NCBI GenBank assembly: GCA_019649035.1
Contig: BMAT01002950.1
Location: 454,385-501,617 of the forward strand
From: Elysia marginata
Lineage: Eukaryota; Mollusca; Gastropoda; Plakobranchidae
Reading direction: 5' to 3'
DNA: 47,233 nt
Shown: positions 37,801 through 44,581 of the stretch, piece after piece
Layout of the letters: every line of letters starts with the position of its first letter
How positions within the stretch are numbered: the stretch's first letter is position 1
Notes under the pieces: model-generated
Seen by the model: the letters and a program-made list of their open reading frames with translations, nothing else
Told to the model about the DNA's origin: nothing
Databases searched by the model: none
Translations under genes and position numbers: made by a program

Positions 37801-39040
37801 TCTGAACAGTTAAAAAATATGTATGGATTTTGAAAATCGTACTCCTTCCATCTATCAAATTTGAAAACAATAGTTAAAATGAGGCACTTTAATAATAAAA
37901 ATATTTAATAATAACATAGCCTAAAAGAATTTTAATTTTGACAGCATTCTTTCAAAATAACTACATGTCCGCCATTTTGAAAATTTGACGAACTATGTTT
38001 GCCTTAGGCCGTGAAATTCAAAATTTGCATTTATAATGATGATAATTGAAGGATTGAAAACTCTTGTGTTGGGTTCAGCTTAGTATATATAACAATCTTT
38101 CATTTATAAAACTAAGAAAAAAAATTTTAAAGGATTTCAATTTAGGCCCTTGATTGCTTCTAATATTTAAGTTTAAAACTGCTGCTATTAAACCTAACCA
38201 CTAACCTTGGAGCTGAAACATGTGAATGTGAATCAAAATAGCCGCTAGAGTGTTGAAAAATCGTCGGTAGTAGTACTAGTGCCAGATTTTAATTGATTTC
38301 ACTAATTTTGAGCAGCCCAGTCATACATGATACTAGTTTTATCACTTAGTAAACCTTTGAAAGTTACATTACGTACAACCTTATATTTGTTTTATTTAGA
38401 TTCTAAAATAATGGATCCCCTTTGCAGATTAGTCTTCAAATGGAACAAACATAACAAATGGAATGGGCCATGCACTTGTAAGTAAACTTGATATCTCTAT
38501 CTAACTATTTTAAAAAGAAGCCAATTTAATTTATATTTCTATCCACCTGGCAAAGTCTTGAGGAACCGCAATATTATTTCAAGTGAAGGGCCTATTCAAA
38601 CAAGAAAAACATGTTTTGGTTAGAAAAACAGCGCAGTGCCAGTGCCCGCCAGTGGCTTAAATTCAGTAGCCTATTATCACTCAGCAATTACATGCGATGC
38701 GCAAAACAAAATTCCCTAGATCTAATGTGTGCACGCAGTAACATTTACAGAGCAGATTTCAGGAAAATTTAGCTACACCTAATTACGAGGGCGTATATAC
38801 TCTGCGGTACTGTTAACTGTAGAGTAGAGATCTAGACTAGACTCGAGACTAATAGTAATACTAATAGACATGATCTAGATCTAGTCTACCCAGACTTACC
38901 TTCGAATACCAGATGCTAAGGGTTTTCTTTGAAATAACAGCAAAAAGCATACGATCACAACTGCTGACGATGTGGCTTATTAATACAGAATCCCCTGGAG
39001 GAGTTTTTAGCCTCTTCGGCCAGCCTAGTGGAAAATACAT
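10044..39040 (-). CDS. RIC1: RIC1 homolog, RAB6 GEF complex subunit (20 exons, C-terminus not visible)
   Basis: RIC1 with RGP1 forms the exchange factor that activates RAB6 at the Golgi for endosome-to-Golgi traffic. Coding exons on the minus strand: 39040-38900, 26279-26172, 25278-25190, 24350-24240, 22209-22067, 21592-21459, 21138-21047, 20521-20433, 20138-19994, 19541-19286, 18151-17942, 17592-17392, 17045-16880, 16477-16370, 16103-15973, 14347-14219, 13640-13544, 12279-12164, 11690-11644, 10168-10044. Every junction is GT-AG and phase-consistent, giving 2638 coding bases (879 codons plus one base). Landmarks recognised from vertebrate RIC1: [11 protein letters not shown] at the N-terminus, the WD-like [10 protein letters not shown] (330-339), [10 protein letters not shown] (690-699), [17 protein letters not shown] and [15 protein letters not shown]. 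The N-terminal beta-propeller and the start of the RIC1 domain are present. Human RIC1 is about 1420 residues, so roughly 540-570 C-terminal residues are unaccounted for. After exon 20 the reading frame would hit a stop immediately if the intron were retained. Confidence 0.95.
11644..11690 (-). CDS. RIC1: RIC1 exon 19 (47 bp)
   Basis: A very short exon, phase 0 in and 2 out, acceptor cttttcag and donor gtaagt. It encodes [15 protein letters not shown], which aligns without gaps to the vertebrate [15 protein letters not shown], so the call is firm despite its size. Confidence 0.92.
12164..12279 (-). CDS. RIC1: RIC1 exon 18
   Basis: 116 bases, phase 1 in and 0 out, acceptor cttttgtag and donor gtgagt. 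[12 protein letters not shown] and PFCTLERT match the family. Confidence 0.94.
12572..13328. repeat. 757-bp segment bounded by 22-bp inverted repeats
   Basis: The left end (12572-12593) and the reverse complement of the right end (13307-13328) agree at 20 of 22 positions, sharing GAAATATAGTGAAACTG. Shorter copies of TAGTGAAAC in both orientations occur inside. The segment sits wholly within RIC1 intron 17. The pattern fits a non-autonomous DNA transposon, but no target-site duplication is clear and no transposase is encoded. Confidence 0.45.
13544..13640 (-). CDS. RIC1: RIC1 exon 17
   Basis: 97 bases, phase 0 in and 1 out, acceptor gtcataag and donor gtaagt. It encodes [12 protein letters not shown] and [14 protein letters not shown]. 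Confidence 0.95.
14219..14347 (-). CDS. RIC1: RIC1 exon 16
   Basis: 43 codons, phase 0 at both ends, acceptor ctccccag and donor gtcagt. [12 protein letters not shown] and [13 protein letters not shown] begin the RIC1 domain. Confidence 0.95.
15973..16103 (-). CDS. RIC1: RIC1 exon 15
   Basis: 131 bases, phase 1 in and 0 out, acceptor ctcaaag and donor gtcagt. [18 protein letters not shown] is nearly identical to vertebrates. Confidence 0.95.
16370..16477 (-). CDS. RIC1: RIC1 exon 14
   Basis: 108 bases, phase 1 at both ends, acceptor tctcgtcag and donor gttagt. [19 protein letters not shown] corresponds to vertebrate LQEVSMSRYIPHPFLVVSV. Confidence 0.94.
16880..17045 (-). CDS. RIC1: RIC1 exon 13
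   Basis: 166 bases, phase 0 in and 1 out, acceptor ttcctcag and donor gtaagt. It encodes [14 protein letters not shown] and [17 protein letters not shown]. Confidence 0.94.
17392..17592 (-). CDS. RIC1: RIC1 exon 12
   Basis: 67 codons, phase 0 at both ends, acceptor atccacag and a weaker donor gttagc. [14 protein letters not shown] and [15 protein letters not shown] are strongly conserved. Confidence 0.95.
17942..18151 (-). CDS. RIC1: RIC1 exon 11
   Basis: 70 codons, phase 0 at both ends, acceptor gattcag and donor gtgagg. [12 protein letters not shown] and [10 protein letters not shown] match the family; the middle is a Ser/His/Asn-rich disordered loop. Confidence 0.95.
19286..19541 (-). 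CDS. RIC1: RIC1 exon 10
   Basis: 256 bases, phase 2 in and 0 out, acceptor tttgcag and donor gtgagc. [15 protein letters not shown] and [14 protein letters not shown] flank a hydrophilic Asp/Glu/Asn/Ser-rich loop longer than in vertebrates. Confidence 0.95.
19994..20138 (-). CDS. RIC1: RIC1 exon 9
   Basis: 145 bases, phase 1 in and 2 out, acceptor ctacccag and donor gtattt. It holds the most diagnostic stretch, [17 protein letters not shown] followed by LLCTLGGDY. Confidence 0.95.
20433..20521 (-). CDS. RIC1: RIC1 exon 8
   Basis: 89 bases, phase 2 in and 1 out, acceptor ttttccag and donor gtgagt. It encodes [19 protein letters not shown], the next propeller blade. Confidence 0.92.
21047..21138 (-). 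CDS. RIC1: RIC1 exon 7
   Basis: 92 bases, phase 0 in and 2 out, acceptor ctgccag and donor gtaagt. [19 protein letters not shown] then [10 protein letters not shown] is close to the vertebrate sequence. Confidence 0.94.
21459..21592 (-). CDS. RIC1: RIC1 exon 6
   Basis: 134 bases, phase 1 in and 0 out, acceptor tatttcag and donor gtaggt. It encodes [20 protein letters not shown], matching the MEYCATLDGFAVVF region. Confidence 0.92.
22067..22209 (-). CDS. RIC1: RIC1 exon 5
   Basis: 143 bases, phase 2 in and 1 out, acceptor after tatttttag and donor gtgtgt. [17 protein letters not shown] aligns with vertebrate DLLVATSDGLLHLIHW, and PVSADLQ with PFSVDLQ. Confidence 0.93.
22330..23640 (+). pseudogene. 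decayed non-LTR retrotransposon with RNase H domain (I/Nimb/Jockey-like)
   Basis: It lies in RIC1 intron 4, opposite to the gene. In order: a hydrophilic stretch ending [13 protein letters not shown] that resembles an ORF1 segment (22.35-22.59 kb); a linker with [16 protein letters not shown]; an RNase H domain starting at AWIRVYT near 22.86 kb; [14 protein letters not shown] near 23.17 kb; and the C-terminal region with [10 protein letters not shown] and [15 protein letters not shown] near 23.4 kb, ending in a GAAGAAGAAGAA tail. Of the RNase H acidic residues, the first Asp (YTDGS) has been lost in a small deletion while the KAE Glu, the NDA Asp and the EKAD Asp remain. Frame shifts and stops make it inactive. 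The reverse-transcriptase core between ORF1 and RNase H is missing. Confidence 0.75.
24240..24350 (-). CDS. RIC1: RIC1 exon 4
   Basis: 111 bases, phase 2 at both ends, acceptor ctgcag and donor gtgaga. Moderately conserved: VSLQSHIS lies where vertebrates have IMSLQSV. Confidence 0.88.
25190..25278 (-). CDS. RIC1: RIC1 exon 3
   Basis: 89 bases, phase 0 in and 2 out, acceptor ctgtcag and donor gtaagt. It encodes a beta-strand-rich segment, [14 protein letters not shown] then [10 protein letters not shown], corresponding to the ANGYILFFHI region of the vertebrate protein. Confidence 0.9.
25690..25832 (+). mobile_element. LINE 3'-UTR fragment with TATCT tail repeats
   Basis: The segment ends in GGATTAATAAAGTG followed by three tandem ATCTT units, the typical 3' terminus of many invertebrate CR1/Jockey-type LINEs. 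No coding part is attached, so it is a strongly 5'-truncated insertion in RIC1 intron 2. The left boundary is approximate. Confidence 0.5.
26172..26279 (-). CDS. RIC1: RIC1 exon 2
   Basis: 36 codons, phase 0 at both ends, acceptor after ttttttttcag and donor gtaagt. It encodes [10 protein letters not shown] and [13 protein letters not shown], the first WD-like strand pair. Its 5' half is tandemly duplicated just upstream (see repeat entry). Confidence 0.93.
26234..26399. repeat. 85-bp tandem duplication covering RIC1 exon 2 acceptor
   Basis: Copy A (26234-26317) and copy B (26319-26399) are nearly identical over 80 bases. On the minus strand each holds a polypyrimidine tract, a CAG acceptor and the first 15 codons of exon 2. 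Copy A is the real exon start, because only it runs on into the rest of the exon and the donor. Copy B, lying upstream in intron 1, is a decoy half-exon without an obvious donor. Confidence 0.85.
26663..26831 (-). mobile_element. SINE, tRNA-derived, 3'-decayed copy
   Basis: On the minus strand it starts GGAGCAGC and carries an A box (TGGCTCAGTGGTTAGC) and a B box (GGGTTCAATTC), then a body ending near CCACCCACCTGTAAAATTGG and GTGCTTGAAATTTG. Head and body align with the SINE at 35203-35563, so the two copies define one family. The 3' third of that family is not recognisable here. Confidence 0.75.
27740..27961. repeat. imperfect (TAG/GTA)n array
   Basis: About 220 bases of mostly TAG, TGG and TAA triplets with a (CAG)6-like insert near 27898-27913. 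The long open frames seen across it are artefacts of the triplet repeat. Confidence 0.85.
28641..28757. repeat. (TAG)n array flanked by CAG runs
   Basis: Nearly pure TAG/GTA triplets with CAG/GCA runs at both ends. It lies about 700 bases from the similar array at 27.7-27.96 kb and has the same strand orientation. Confidence 0.9.
29808..29920. repeat. (GA)n tract with a higher-order GATGGGGGAGAAA unit
   Basis: A pure GA run followed by three copies of a roughly 28-base unit made of ATGGGGGAGAAA plus GA repeats. Purines are on the plus strand. Confidence 0.9.
30419..30484. repeat. (GA)n microsatellite
   Basis: About 65 bases of GA with two GGG interruptions near the start, purines on the plus strand. 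Confidence 0.9.
31196..31296. repeat. (GAA)n microsatellite, about 33 units
   Basis: Essentially uninterrupted GAA for roughly 100 bases, purines on the plus strand. Tracts of this length and purity can form intramolecular triplex DNA. It lies in RIC1 intron 1, whose transcript would carry (UUC)n. Confidence 0.92.
31784..31830. repeat. (GA)n microsatellite
   Basis: About 47 bases of GA with one GC interruption, purines on the plus strand. Confidence 0.88.
31913..32146. repeat. 115-119 bp tandem duplication, two copies
   Basis: Copy 1 (31913-32027) and copy 2 (32028-32146) share GCATTCATGTGAC, GTGAACTTAATGCAC, CCATCTTCTTGAA and ATTTTCTCCT at matching spacing, with scattered substitutions and a 4-base insertion in copy 2. 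No coding potential is evident. Confidence 0.88.
35193..35202. repeat. SINE target-site duplication, left copy
   Basis: CTTTTACAGG, identical to 35564-35573. It belongs to the LINE coding sequence that was duplicated on SINE insertion. Confidence 0.85.
35203..35563 (+). mobile_element. SINE, tRNA-derived, full-length copy with target-site duplication
   Basis: A tRNA-like head has A box TGGCAGAGTGGTTAGC (35220-35235) and B box GGTTCGATTCC (35264-35274). The body follows, then a 3' region with a short hairpin (TTTCCCGAAAGGGA near 35500) and an A-rich tail. CTTTTACAGG occurs at 35193-35202 and again at 35564-35573, a perfect 10-bp target-site duplication that fixes the insertion inside the LINE. 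The head-plus-body is shared with the copy at 26.7 kb. The superfamily (for example CORE, V, Deu or MESC type) is not assigned. Confidence 0.85.
35564..35573. repeat. SINE target-site duplication, right copy
   Basis: CTTTTACAGG, identical to 35193-35202; the interrupted LINE resumes here. Confidence 0.85.
35784..35968. mobile_element. 185-bp inverted-repeat element (MITE)
   Basis: The ends are CAGTGGAGCCC and, in reverse complement, CAGTGGAACCCC; both continue into a shared AAGACC block. The left side is preceded by TA; the right side shows TG then TA, so one copy of a TA duplication may have mutated. The interior has no coding capacity. Terminal CAGTGGAACC with a TA target suggests a Tc1/mariner-pogo type non-autonomous element. 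Confidence 0.65.
36058..36699. mobile_element. 642-bp TA-flanked pogo-like non-autonomous DNA element
   Basis: It starts CAGTAGAACATGG and ends CTACTG, with TA directly outside both ends (36056-36057 and 36700-36701). The left end resembles pogo/Tigger-type termini. It cuts the LINE between RT motif C and the thumb, which supports its outer limits. No intact transposase frame is present. The terminal inverted repeat is clear only for the outer 6-8 bases. Confidence 0.6.
37700..38399. other. RIC1 intron 1, no feature seen
   Basis: AT-rich unique sequence between the LINE and the candidate plus-strand exon. Nothing recognisable on either strand. Confidence 0.4.
38400..38477 (+). other. candidate plus-strand exon inside RIC1 intron 1
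   Basis: It is bounded by tgttttatttag and the strong donor gtaagt. An ATG at 38411 opens a 22-codon frame ([15 protein letters not shown] and on) ending in phase 1. It is antisense to RIC1, and the only support is splice signals plus an open frame. It might be an untranslated or first coding exon of a plus-strand transcript, or chance. Confidence 0.2.
38900..39040 (-). CDS. RIC1: RIC1 exon 1 (start codon)
   Basis: 47 codons from ATG at 39040 to the donor gtaagt, phase 0. It begins [11 protein letters not shown] and ends TLSIWYSK, matching the vertebrate N-terminus MYF-x-x-GWPKRL and LSIWYS. The next exon is 12.6 kb away. Confidence 0.95.
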
Positions 39041-39106
39041 GGTGAAATAAGTAGTTCACCCTAGCCTCTAGGACTATTCACTTCTCTTAGTTGGCTTCGT
39101 CAACAA

Positions 39107-39231
39107 TCGCCATATTGTTTCGATTTGTCATGGCAGAAAGTAAAGAAGAAGTTAATTGGCTTCCATCTTTCACTACTGGCCAATGAAAGATATTGTAATA
39201 TCTTGATTTGGTACCAATTTGTACCGGAAGT
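39107..39231. promoter_or_regulatory. candidate bidirectional promoter of RIC1 and the dynein light chain gene
   Basis: Upstream of the RIC1 start codon are a YY1-like CGCCATATTG (39108-39117), an inverted CCAAT (ATTGG, 39155-39159), a CCAAT box (39180-39184) and an ETS/GABP consensus ACCGGAAGT (39223-39231). No TATA box is present. This motif set is typical of housekeeping and divergent promoters, and the next gene starts about 1 kb away on the opposite strand with an implied upstream non-coding exon. Confidence 0.5.
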
Positions 39232-39770
39232 TTAAATTTCTTAAGCTCGTAAGGATACAAACATTTAATTTTTCCCCAATTTTTCAACATTACATTTATC
39301 TTTAAAAAGATTTTGAAAAAAATTTTAAGTCATTGATTCTCTTGAAACTTTTAAAGAAAGTATTAGTGAAGCAGCCTATGACTAAAAACCATTTAAAAAT
39401 AGTAGTTGTTGCATGAACTTTTAAAGTTTTCCTTTCGCTTTCATTCCGCAGCGTCCATGTATCTAAGCAACACTAAAATCACATCCGAATTCAACCTGTT
39501 GCTAAAAATTTATCAACCGAACATATATTTTATTGCATTTACGTACGGTTTTATAACGCAAACCAGGTATTTAACGTAAGTTGAAATATCCTTGCTGTTC
39601 ATTATCTCTCTATCTATACCATTTCAAGAAGTTTCACAAAGATCTGGTCCTACTTTAGTCGAAATTTCTATAGAATTACTCAGTTTCAGTAATTGAAATA
39701 TTGTAAAGGTATGAAATTAGCAGTGGAGAGAAGTAGGCTTTTTAGTGGAAATGTCCGAAATGTCTGCCTT

Positions 39771-39845
39771 TGGTATGATTCGAACCTTCGACTTATAGAT
39801 GCTTCGGCACCCACCGCCTTGCCACTTAGAGAAACATAGCTTAAA
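39771..39845 (-). other. tRNA-like fragment, probable SINE head
   Basis: On the minus strand: a TGGCAAGGCGGTGGG A-box-like run, then GAAGGTTCGAATC containing a B box. It resembles 6928-7002, including the preceding TTTCTCT stretch. No complete acceptor stem is apparent. Confidence 0.45.
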
Positions 39846-40064
39846 CCATGTCGCCACTACGCTCCTTAAATATTTTTCAGTAAGATGTTTCCTCATAGCC
39901 TACATTGTTTGACATTTCGTACATGTTTGGAAATCGAATCGCTTGTTTGAAATTATTAAAGGAGACTATAAATTACAAATTTCATTTTTAATTTCAAGCG
40001 TTGTTTTCAAGTTTTAGTGCTTGTGATTTACGAGAAGCCATATTTTTTCAAACTCCTTTTTCAG

Positions 40065-40204
40065 AGCCCAGCCCAAGTCATTGAAATGTCTTCAGATCAT
40101 GAAAAAGCTCGGGACAAGGCTGCCCGTTTGCTTAAAAAACAAGGTTCTATGTCATCCCTAAGTAGTAGTGATGTTGCAAAACATGATCGCTCTCACAAAG
40201 TCGG
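40065..40204 (+). CDS. DYNLT5: dynein light chain exon with start codon
   Basis: Acceptor ctttttcag, 21 bases of 5' UTR, then ATG at 40086. Donor gtgagt, phase 2. It encodes the Lys/Arg-rich and Ser-rich N-terminal tail. Confidence 0.85.
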
Positions 40205-42019
40205 GTGAGTTTTTATATGCAAAACATTGATATCAGTAAACATGATACAGGCCTAATATGAATCAAAGCCAACATCACAAATGTGATAACTCCACAAAGT
40301 CATATTTAGATAGAAATAAGTGTTTATTTTAAAGGTGGTTAGAAATAGAGCCAAAAAAAAGGAAAAACAATAAATTGGCTTTGTCTCATGTTTAAAAAAA
40401 AACCACATAAGTCTAAAGTTGATATTGAATGAGAAAAAATTAAAATACCCTCTCTAAAAAATTATTTAAATTTAAAAGTTTGATAGTCAATGCCAAATGT
40501 TCATTATTTTGTTTTCATATAAACACATATATTTTTTGAGTTTTGTGATGCAAAAGTGCAAATTAAAAAAAACAACTGCTAGGCTTCACATCTGTTATTT
40601 ATAATTTTTCTAACAGTCATTTTACTTTTTCTTTTAGGGGGACTTGTATAAATTTATAAAATATGCGTATTTTTCAGCTCTGTGAGCTCTGTGTCATTTA
40701 TGGATGAACCTGGCCATGAAGATCACTTTCATGCTCCTGTGAGGTACGAGAACACGTACCAACTAGAACCCGCCAAACGGTTTCCCTATGCATCTGTCAG
40801 AAATATCATTAAAGAGTCTATGGAAAACTTGTTATCTGAAGAACAGTACAGACCTGAGTTTTGCAGAGATATGACTAAAACACTCTCTGAGGTAAGTTGC
40901 TTTCAATAAGTTTAAACATTTTCAAAGCCAAACAAAGTTTATAAATTTTATATTTTAGATGAAAGCTAACATAGAGCTTAATTTTAGAACCCTTTGAACT
41001 TGACCTGCTTAAGTAATTCAGTGCTCTCATAAAGATGTGAAAACTTTGAAATTTTTTTGTTTTTCCATGCCATTGTTCTTCGGGCAATTGTATAGTTTTA
41101 ACAATTTACGTTGCAAGTCAATTTTCTTTTTGTCTCAATTTTAAAGGCTTATTTGTTATCCTCATTATTGGAAAAAGATTGTGGTCTCAGTACTGGAGGC
41201 CTATGGTAAAATTCTCTAAAAGGCAGTGGTACAGTAGAATTTGTCATTTTTTTTCAATACAATGTATGCTTTGTGAGGAAACACATTTTTGTACCTAATT
41301 CATGTTGAAGTTTCATGTTTTAGGAGTTTAATTTTAATTAGTATGGTTGCTTAGGTCTTAACACCTTTAAAGTCGTCTAAACTTTAGATGTAGTTTTCTC
41401 TCTTTTTTTGAAGTTTCATAAGTCCCAACCCTGACGACTTCAAACAGATACAATTTCATACAGAAGCATGATAGGGCTTCTATGTTTGTTGTAGATGCTT
41501 TAGGAAAATAGCTTTTTTCCATGAACCAATATCTGACCACCTTCCCATTTTGACTTTTAAGACACATTTTGACTGGTTGGAAGACCAAGCTTTTCTGTGA
41601 TACCAATATCTTATTACTTTCCAATTTTAACTTGAGACTGTTTTTGACTGGTTGCAAGACGTATTTTTGTATTTCATAAGGGTATCAACTTCTGTCTTGA
41701 TACTAGAGGCCAATCAAGCATGAATATATATTTTTATTCAGGTAGTAAAGCTAACTTTTGCATAATTATTTTTAAAATTTTTAAATGTTATTAATTTTTA
41801 AATGATCCTCACCAGACAATCAAAGCAAGGGTAAAGTCTCTGATGATTCCACGCTACAAAATTATATGCCTCGTCCAGATAGGTGAGCTGAAGGCACAAG
41901 GAATGAGGGTAGGCAGCAGGTGTTTATGGGATGAAGCTCATGATACATTTTCTTCGCATGAGTTTCGGAACAAATCTATCTACGCAGTGGCATCTGTGTA
42001 TGGTGTTTATTATGAATGA
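40086..42019 (+). CDS. DYNLT5: Tctex1-domain dynein light chain (DYNLT5/TCTEX1D1-like), three coding exons
   Basis: Member of the Tctex1 (DYNLT) family, whose dimers join dynein complexes to cargo or act in cilia; the exact partner of this subfamily is poorly known. Coding exons 40086-40204, 40678-40891 and 41816-42019, all GT-AG and phase-consistent, give 178 residues, about the usual length for the subfamily. The first 60 residues are hydrophilic and Ser-rich. The Tctex1 domain begins at the diagnostic NTYQLEP (65-71), then [28 protein letters not shown] (122-134), GSRCLWD (144-150) and the terminal ASVYGVYYE (170-178). An acceptor at 40063-40064 implies a non-coding exon upstream. The ATG at 40017 is in frame but lies in that intron, so 40086 is preferred. 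It runs head-to-head with RIC1. Confidence 0.92.
40678..40891 (+). CDS. DYNLT5: dynein light chain exon, N-terminal half of Tctex1 domain
   Basis: Acceptor tttttcag, donor gtaagt, phase 2 in and 0 out. It encodes NTYQLEP and the two helices that precede the beta-sheet. Confidence 0.93.
41147..41205 (+). other. weak candidate exon between dynein gene exons
   Basis: Acceptor tttttgtctcaattttaaag, donor gtaaaa, 59 bases open in all three frames. If entered in phase 1 it leaves in phase 0, which would make it compatible with 38400-38477 before it and 42334-42435 after it. Composition gives no help, and chance is a fair explanation. Confidence 0.15.
41510..41663. repeat. diverged 78-bp tandem duplication in dynein gene intron
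   Basis: Copies at 41510-41587 and 41588-41663 share AGCTTTT, CCAATATCT and TTTTGACTGGTTG with GAAGACC/CAAGACG at matching offsets. They differ at many sites, so the duplication is old. Confidence 0.65.
41816..42019 (+). CDS. DYNLT5: dynein light chain last exon, beta-strands and stop
   Basis: Acceptor cctcaccag, phase 0, ending at TGA (42017-42019). It encodes [16 protein letters not shown] through the terminal strand. No AATAAA occurs close to the stop; the nearest is near 43000. Confidence 0.93.
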   Translation, partial: TIKARVKSLMIPRYKIICLVQIGELKAQGMRVGSRCLWDEAHDTFSSHEFRNKSIYAVASVYGVYYE

Positions 42020-42333
42020 ATGGTTTTCTATTTATCGAAACTGAGAGAAAAAAATGTTGTCAGTTACACTTACCAGCAAAATATTTCTATAACTCCATTT
42101 TGCTCTTCTAGGAGGTATTTGTTTATAGAATACATGGGACAGTTTGGTAATTATATGCCAAGAAAACATAGAAGCTTCTACTTCTAATTTTCATAAGGCC
42201 ATTGCTGAATGTAGTAATTTATGCATAACAAGAACTTGTTTGGATTCAAACTTAGCAAGCATAACAGCTTAAATCTGAACAACACTTAGAACATAAAGTT
42301 ATTTCATAGAAATATTTTTTTTTTACTTTTAAG

Positions 42334-42435
42334 GTCCATGTATTAAAATTGGTTGAAGAGGACCATGCATATTTGATAAAATCAAAAGTTACCAGTTTTG
42401 AGCTGGTATTTCAAAGTCTTTCATTGAATGACTGT
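42334..42435 (+). CDS. unrecognised internal exon, 34 codons
   Basis: The segment has a long T-rich tract and acceptor cttttaag, a single frame open for exactly 34 codons (VHVLKLVEEDHAYLIKSK and on, ending SLNDC) and the strong donor gtgagt, phase 0 at both ends. Amino-acid make-up is that of a soluble mixed-charge protein, unlike the Phe/Ile/Lys-rich translations of nearby intergenic DNA. It is in phase with 44442-44546 downstream and with the phase-0 end of the dynein gene exon at 40891. I do not recognise the protein. It could be part of a separate small gene or an alternative 3' end of the dynein light chain gene. Confidence 0.4.
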
Positions 42436-44441
42436 GTGAGTTGAAGCATGTTTTGTCTTGGTATTTTTTTGTGTGTTCATTCAGTTTACTTTTATGTATG
42501 GCACTTTTCTTGTGATCTTTCAAAATCAACACCTTGTCTTTTAACCCATGCCCCAAATTGAATTTTTATCTCTTAAAAAAAAAACAACATTTTTTCCTTT
42601 TCAATTTCATTTTTCTCTACTCTTTATCTGTATCTTAACCTCTGTCACTGCCCCCAAACTACCTTCCCAACTTCTTCCCCCAAACACATATCTCTCAGTC
42701 CGCGTTTCTTCTTTCTGTTTCTGTATGTGAATCCATATGTGTGTTTGTCAGACTTCTTGTCTGTTTCTGGGTGTCTCTCTTTCTTTTGAAATTGGATTCT
42801 TCTCTATCATAGTTTTTAAAAATTTAATATGTGTTACAAAAAAAGTCTTTTTTATATTTTTAATTTGTTTCTCTCTACTTTGTCTATGGTCTCTGAGAGT
42901 ATGTCAGCCATGATAAGTAATTCAATTGAGATACATACATGTATGCATTTTCATTTAAAAAAAATAGCACACATAGTATAACATTATTATTTAGTTGAGA
43001 ATAAATGCAAATTAAAACTGGTGTAATGTAAACAAAAGCAAAGAGAATTTTCAATAGACAAAAGCAAAATAATTTCATTAACTGCTTCAAAATTTCTTTT
43101 GAACATTTGCCTTAAATGTGTCAGGGACTTTCATGTTGTTCTGTGAATGTATAAATCCTATTTTTCATGTACATGTATATGGCTTTAAAGCTTGTAAACA
43201 ATTTTTTATTGTGATTTCTATTTTTTTAAAATTATATTGCATTTTAGGATATATACAATGGAATTTTAAGATATGTAGTCAAATTCAGTTCTTTTTCAGA
43301 AGAAAGATGTACTGTCTTTACCTGCTTTTGATATGATAATGTGTTATCTATATAGGATTGTTTGAACTAATGTCATAAGGTTTGCTTTTTCAGTTTTCCT
43401 CTTCCTGTCTTAATCATTATAACAAGTGGTACATTATGAAGCCATTTGGAATGATTTTACATGTGTATGTATAATGTTACTGTTAAAATCTTTTAATGAA
43501 CCAAAAAATTGTTGTTCATTTTGTTGCCTAAGTCGCAAGTTTTCATCTTTACCCTTTTTCCAAGTCAGTCAAATTTAAGATCTTGATGGACCACATTTTC
43601 TTCATTCTTTTCCTGGAGTGCAGTACTTCATAACCTGAATAAATGATGTATAAACTTGTTTGTAAATCATACATTTTTTACACTGCGGACTGTTTTTTGA
43701 CAATCTGAAATAATTTATTTAAAGATTTCACTAATCTGTAAATACTAAGTCATTAAAAACTATTTACGGTATAACATATATGTTCAATATGTCTTAATTG
43801 TGCTTTTCATTTTTTACCACTAACTCAAACCTAATTTTTTTAATGAACAATTTTTGTTATTGATCATGTTGACCATTATTTCAGAAACTCTGCATTATTT
43901 TATCCTTTACCATATGTTGATTATGAATAAAATCACATTAAAATCTCTTTATGGCATGTTTGTTGCATGAATGTGATTTGCCACAAGGGTATCCTTAAAA
44001 AAGTTTTCTTTTTTCTTTAAGCTAATACTCTATTTTATTAGATATTGCATTTGATGAGTTTCTGGACTAATATTGTAAGTCAGTTTTTAAGTAAGCTGAT
44101 TAAATAGCAACAAATTTTTACCATTATAAAATGTACTTATGACTAACAACGTGTCTACATAAATGAGATTTTTACAGCCTGTTTCAGGTATTGAAAGGAC
44201 TTATTCAACAATTCCTTACAAGGAGATAACTCTTTTTCATTTAACAAAGTTATTTAAGAAGATGCCTTGTTGAATTATCAAATTTGTTCAGCACATGCAT
44301 AAGATTTTCAGTTTTTGCTTGGCTAAAAAAGTCTAACCAGAGCATAAGAGGTTATAATCAGGAAAAAAAAAAAGTAATGCTGAATAAATGTGTGCGCTTG
44401 TGTTCAGGGGCATATACCCCTTTTTTGTTTTGTTTTCACAG
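42436..44441. other. intron-like DNA between the two unrecognised exons
   Basis: AT-rich with several AATAAA hexamers (near 43000, 43640 and 43925) that could serve the dynein light chain transcript. No further exon with paired splice sites and a convincing frame was found. Confidence 0.4.
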
Positions 44442-44546
44442 ACATCACTTACCAGTGGCGTTTGTGTAGAAAACTTAAAAGAAGAAAAGCCTGAGTATGA
44501 AAGAAGAAAAAGAAGGGCACAGCAGTTGTATTACGATCAGAGTTAA
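44442..44546 (+). CDS. unrecognised terminal exon with stop and poly(A) signal
   Basis: The acceptor follows a pyrimidine-rich tract (ttgttttgttttcacag). The frame encodes TSLTSGVCVENLKEEKPEYE, then a basic RRKRRAQQ stretch, LYYDQS and stop TAA (44544-44546). AATAAA starts 36 bases after the stop. Charged, helix-prone composition with an arginine/lysine patch that could be a nuclear localisation signal. In phase with 42334-42435. The family is unknown to me; the stop plus poly(A) signal make a genuine last exon fairly likely. Confidence 0.45.
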   Translation, partial: TSLTSGVCVENLKEEKPEYERRKRRAQQLYYDQS

Positions 44547-44581
44547 TGACTTTGATGTTGCTAATGTCACATATCTTTTTT

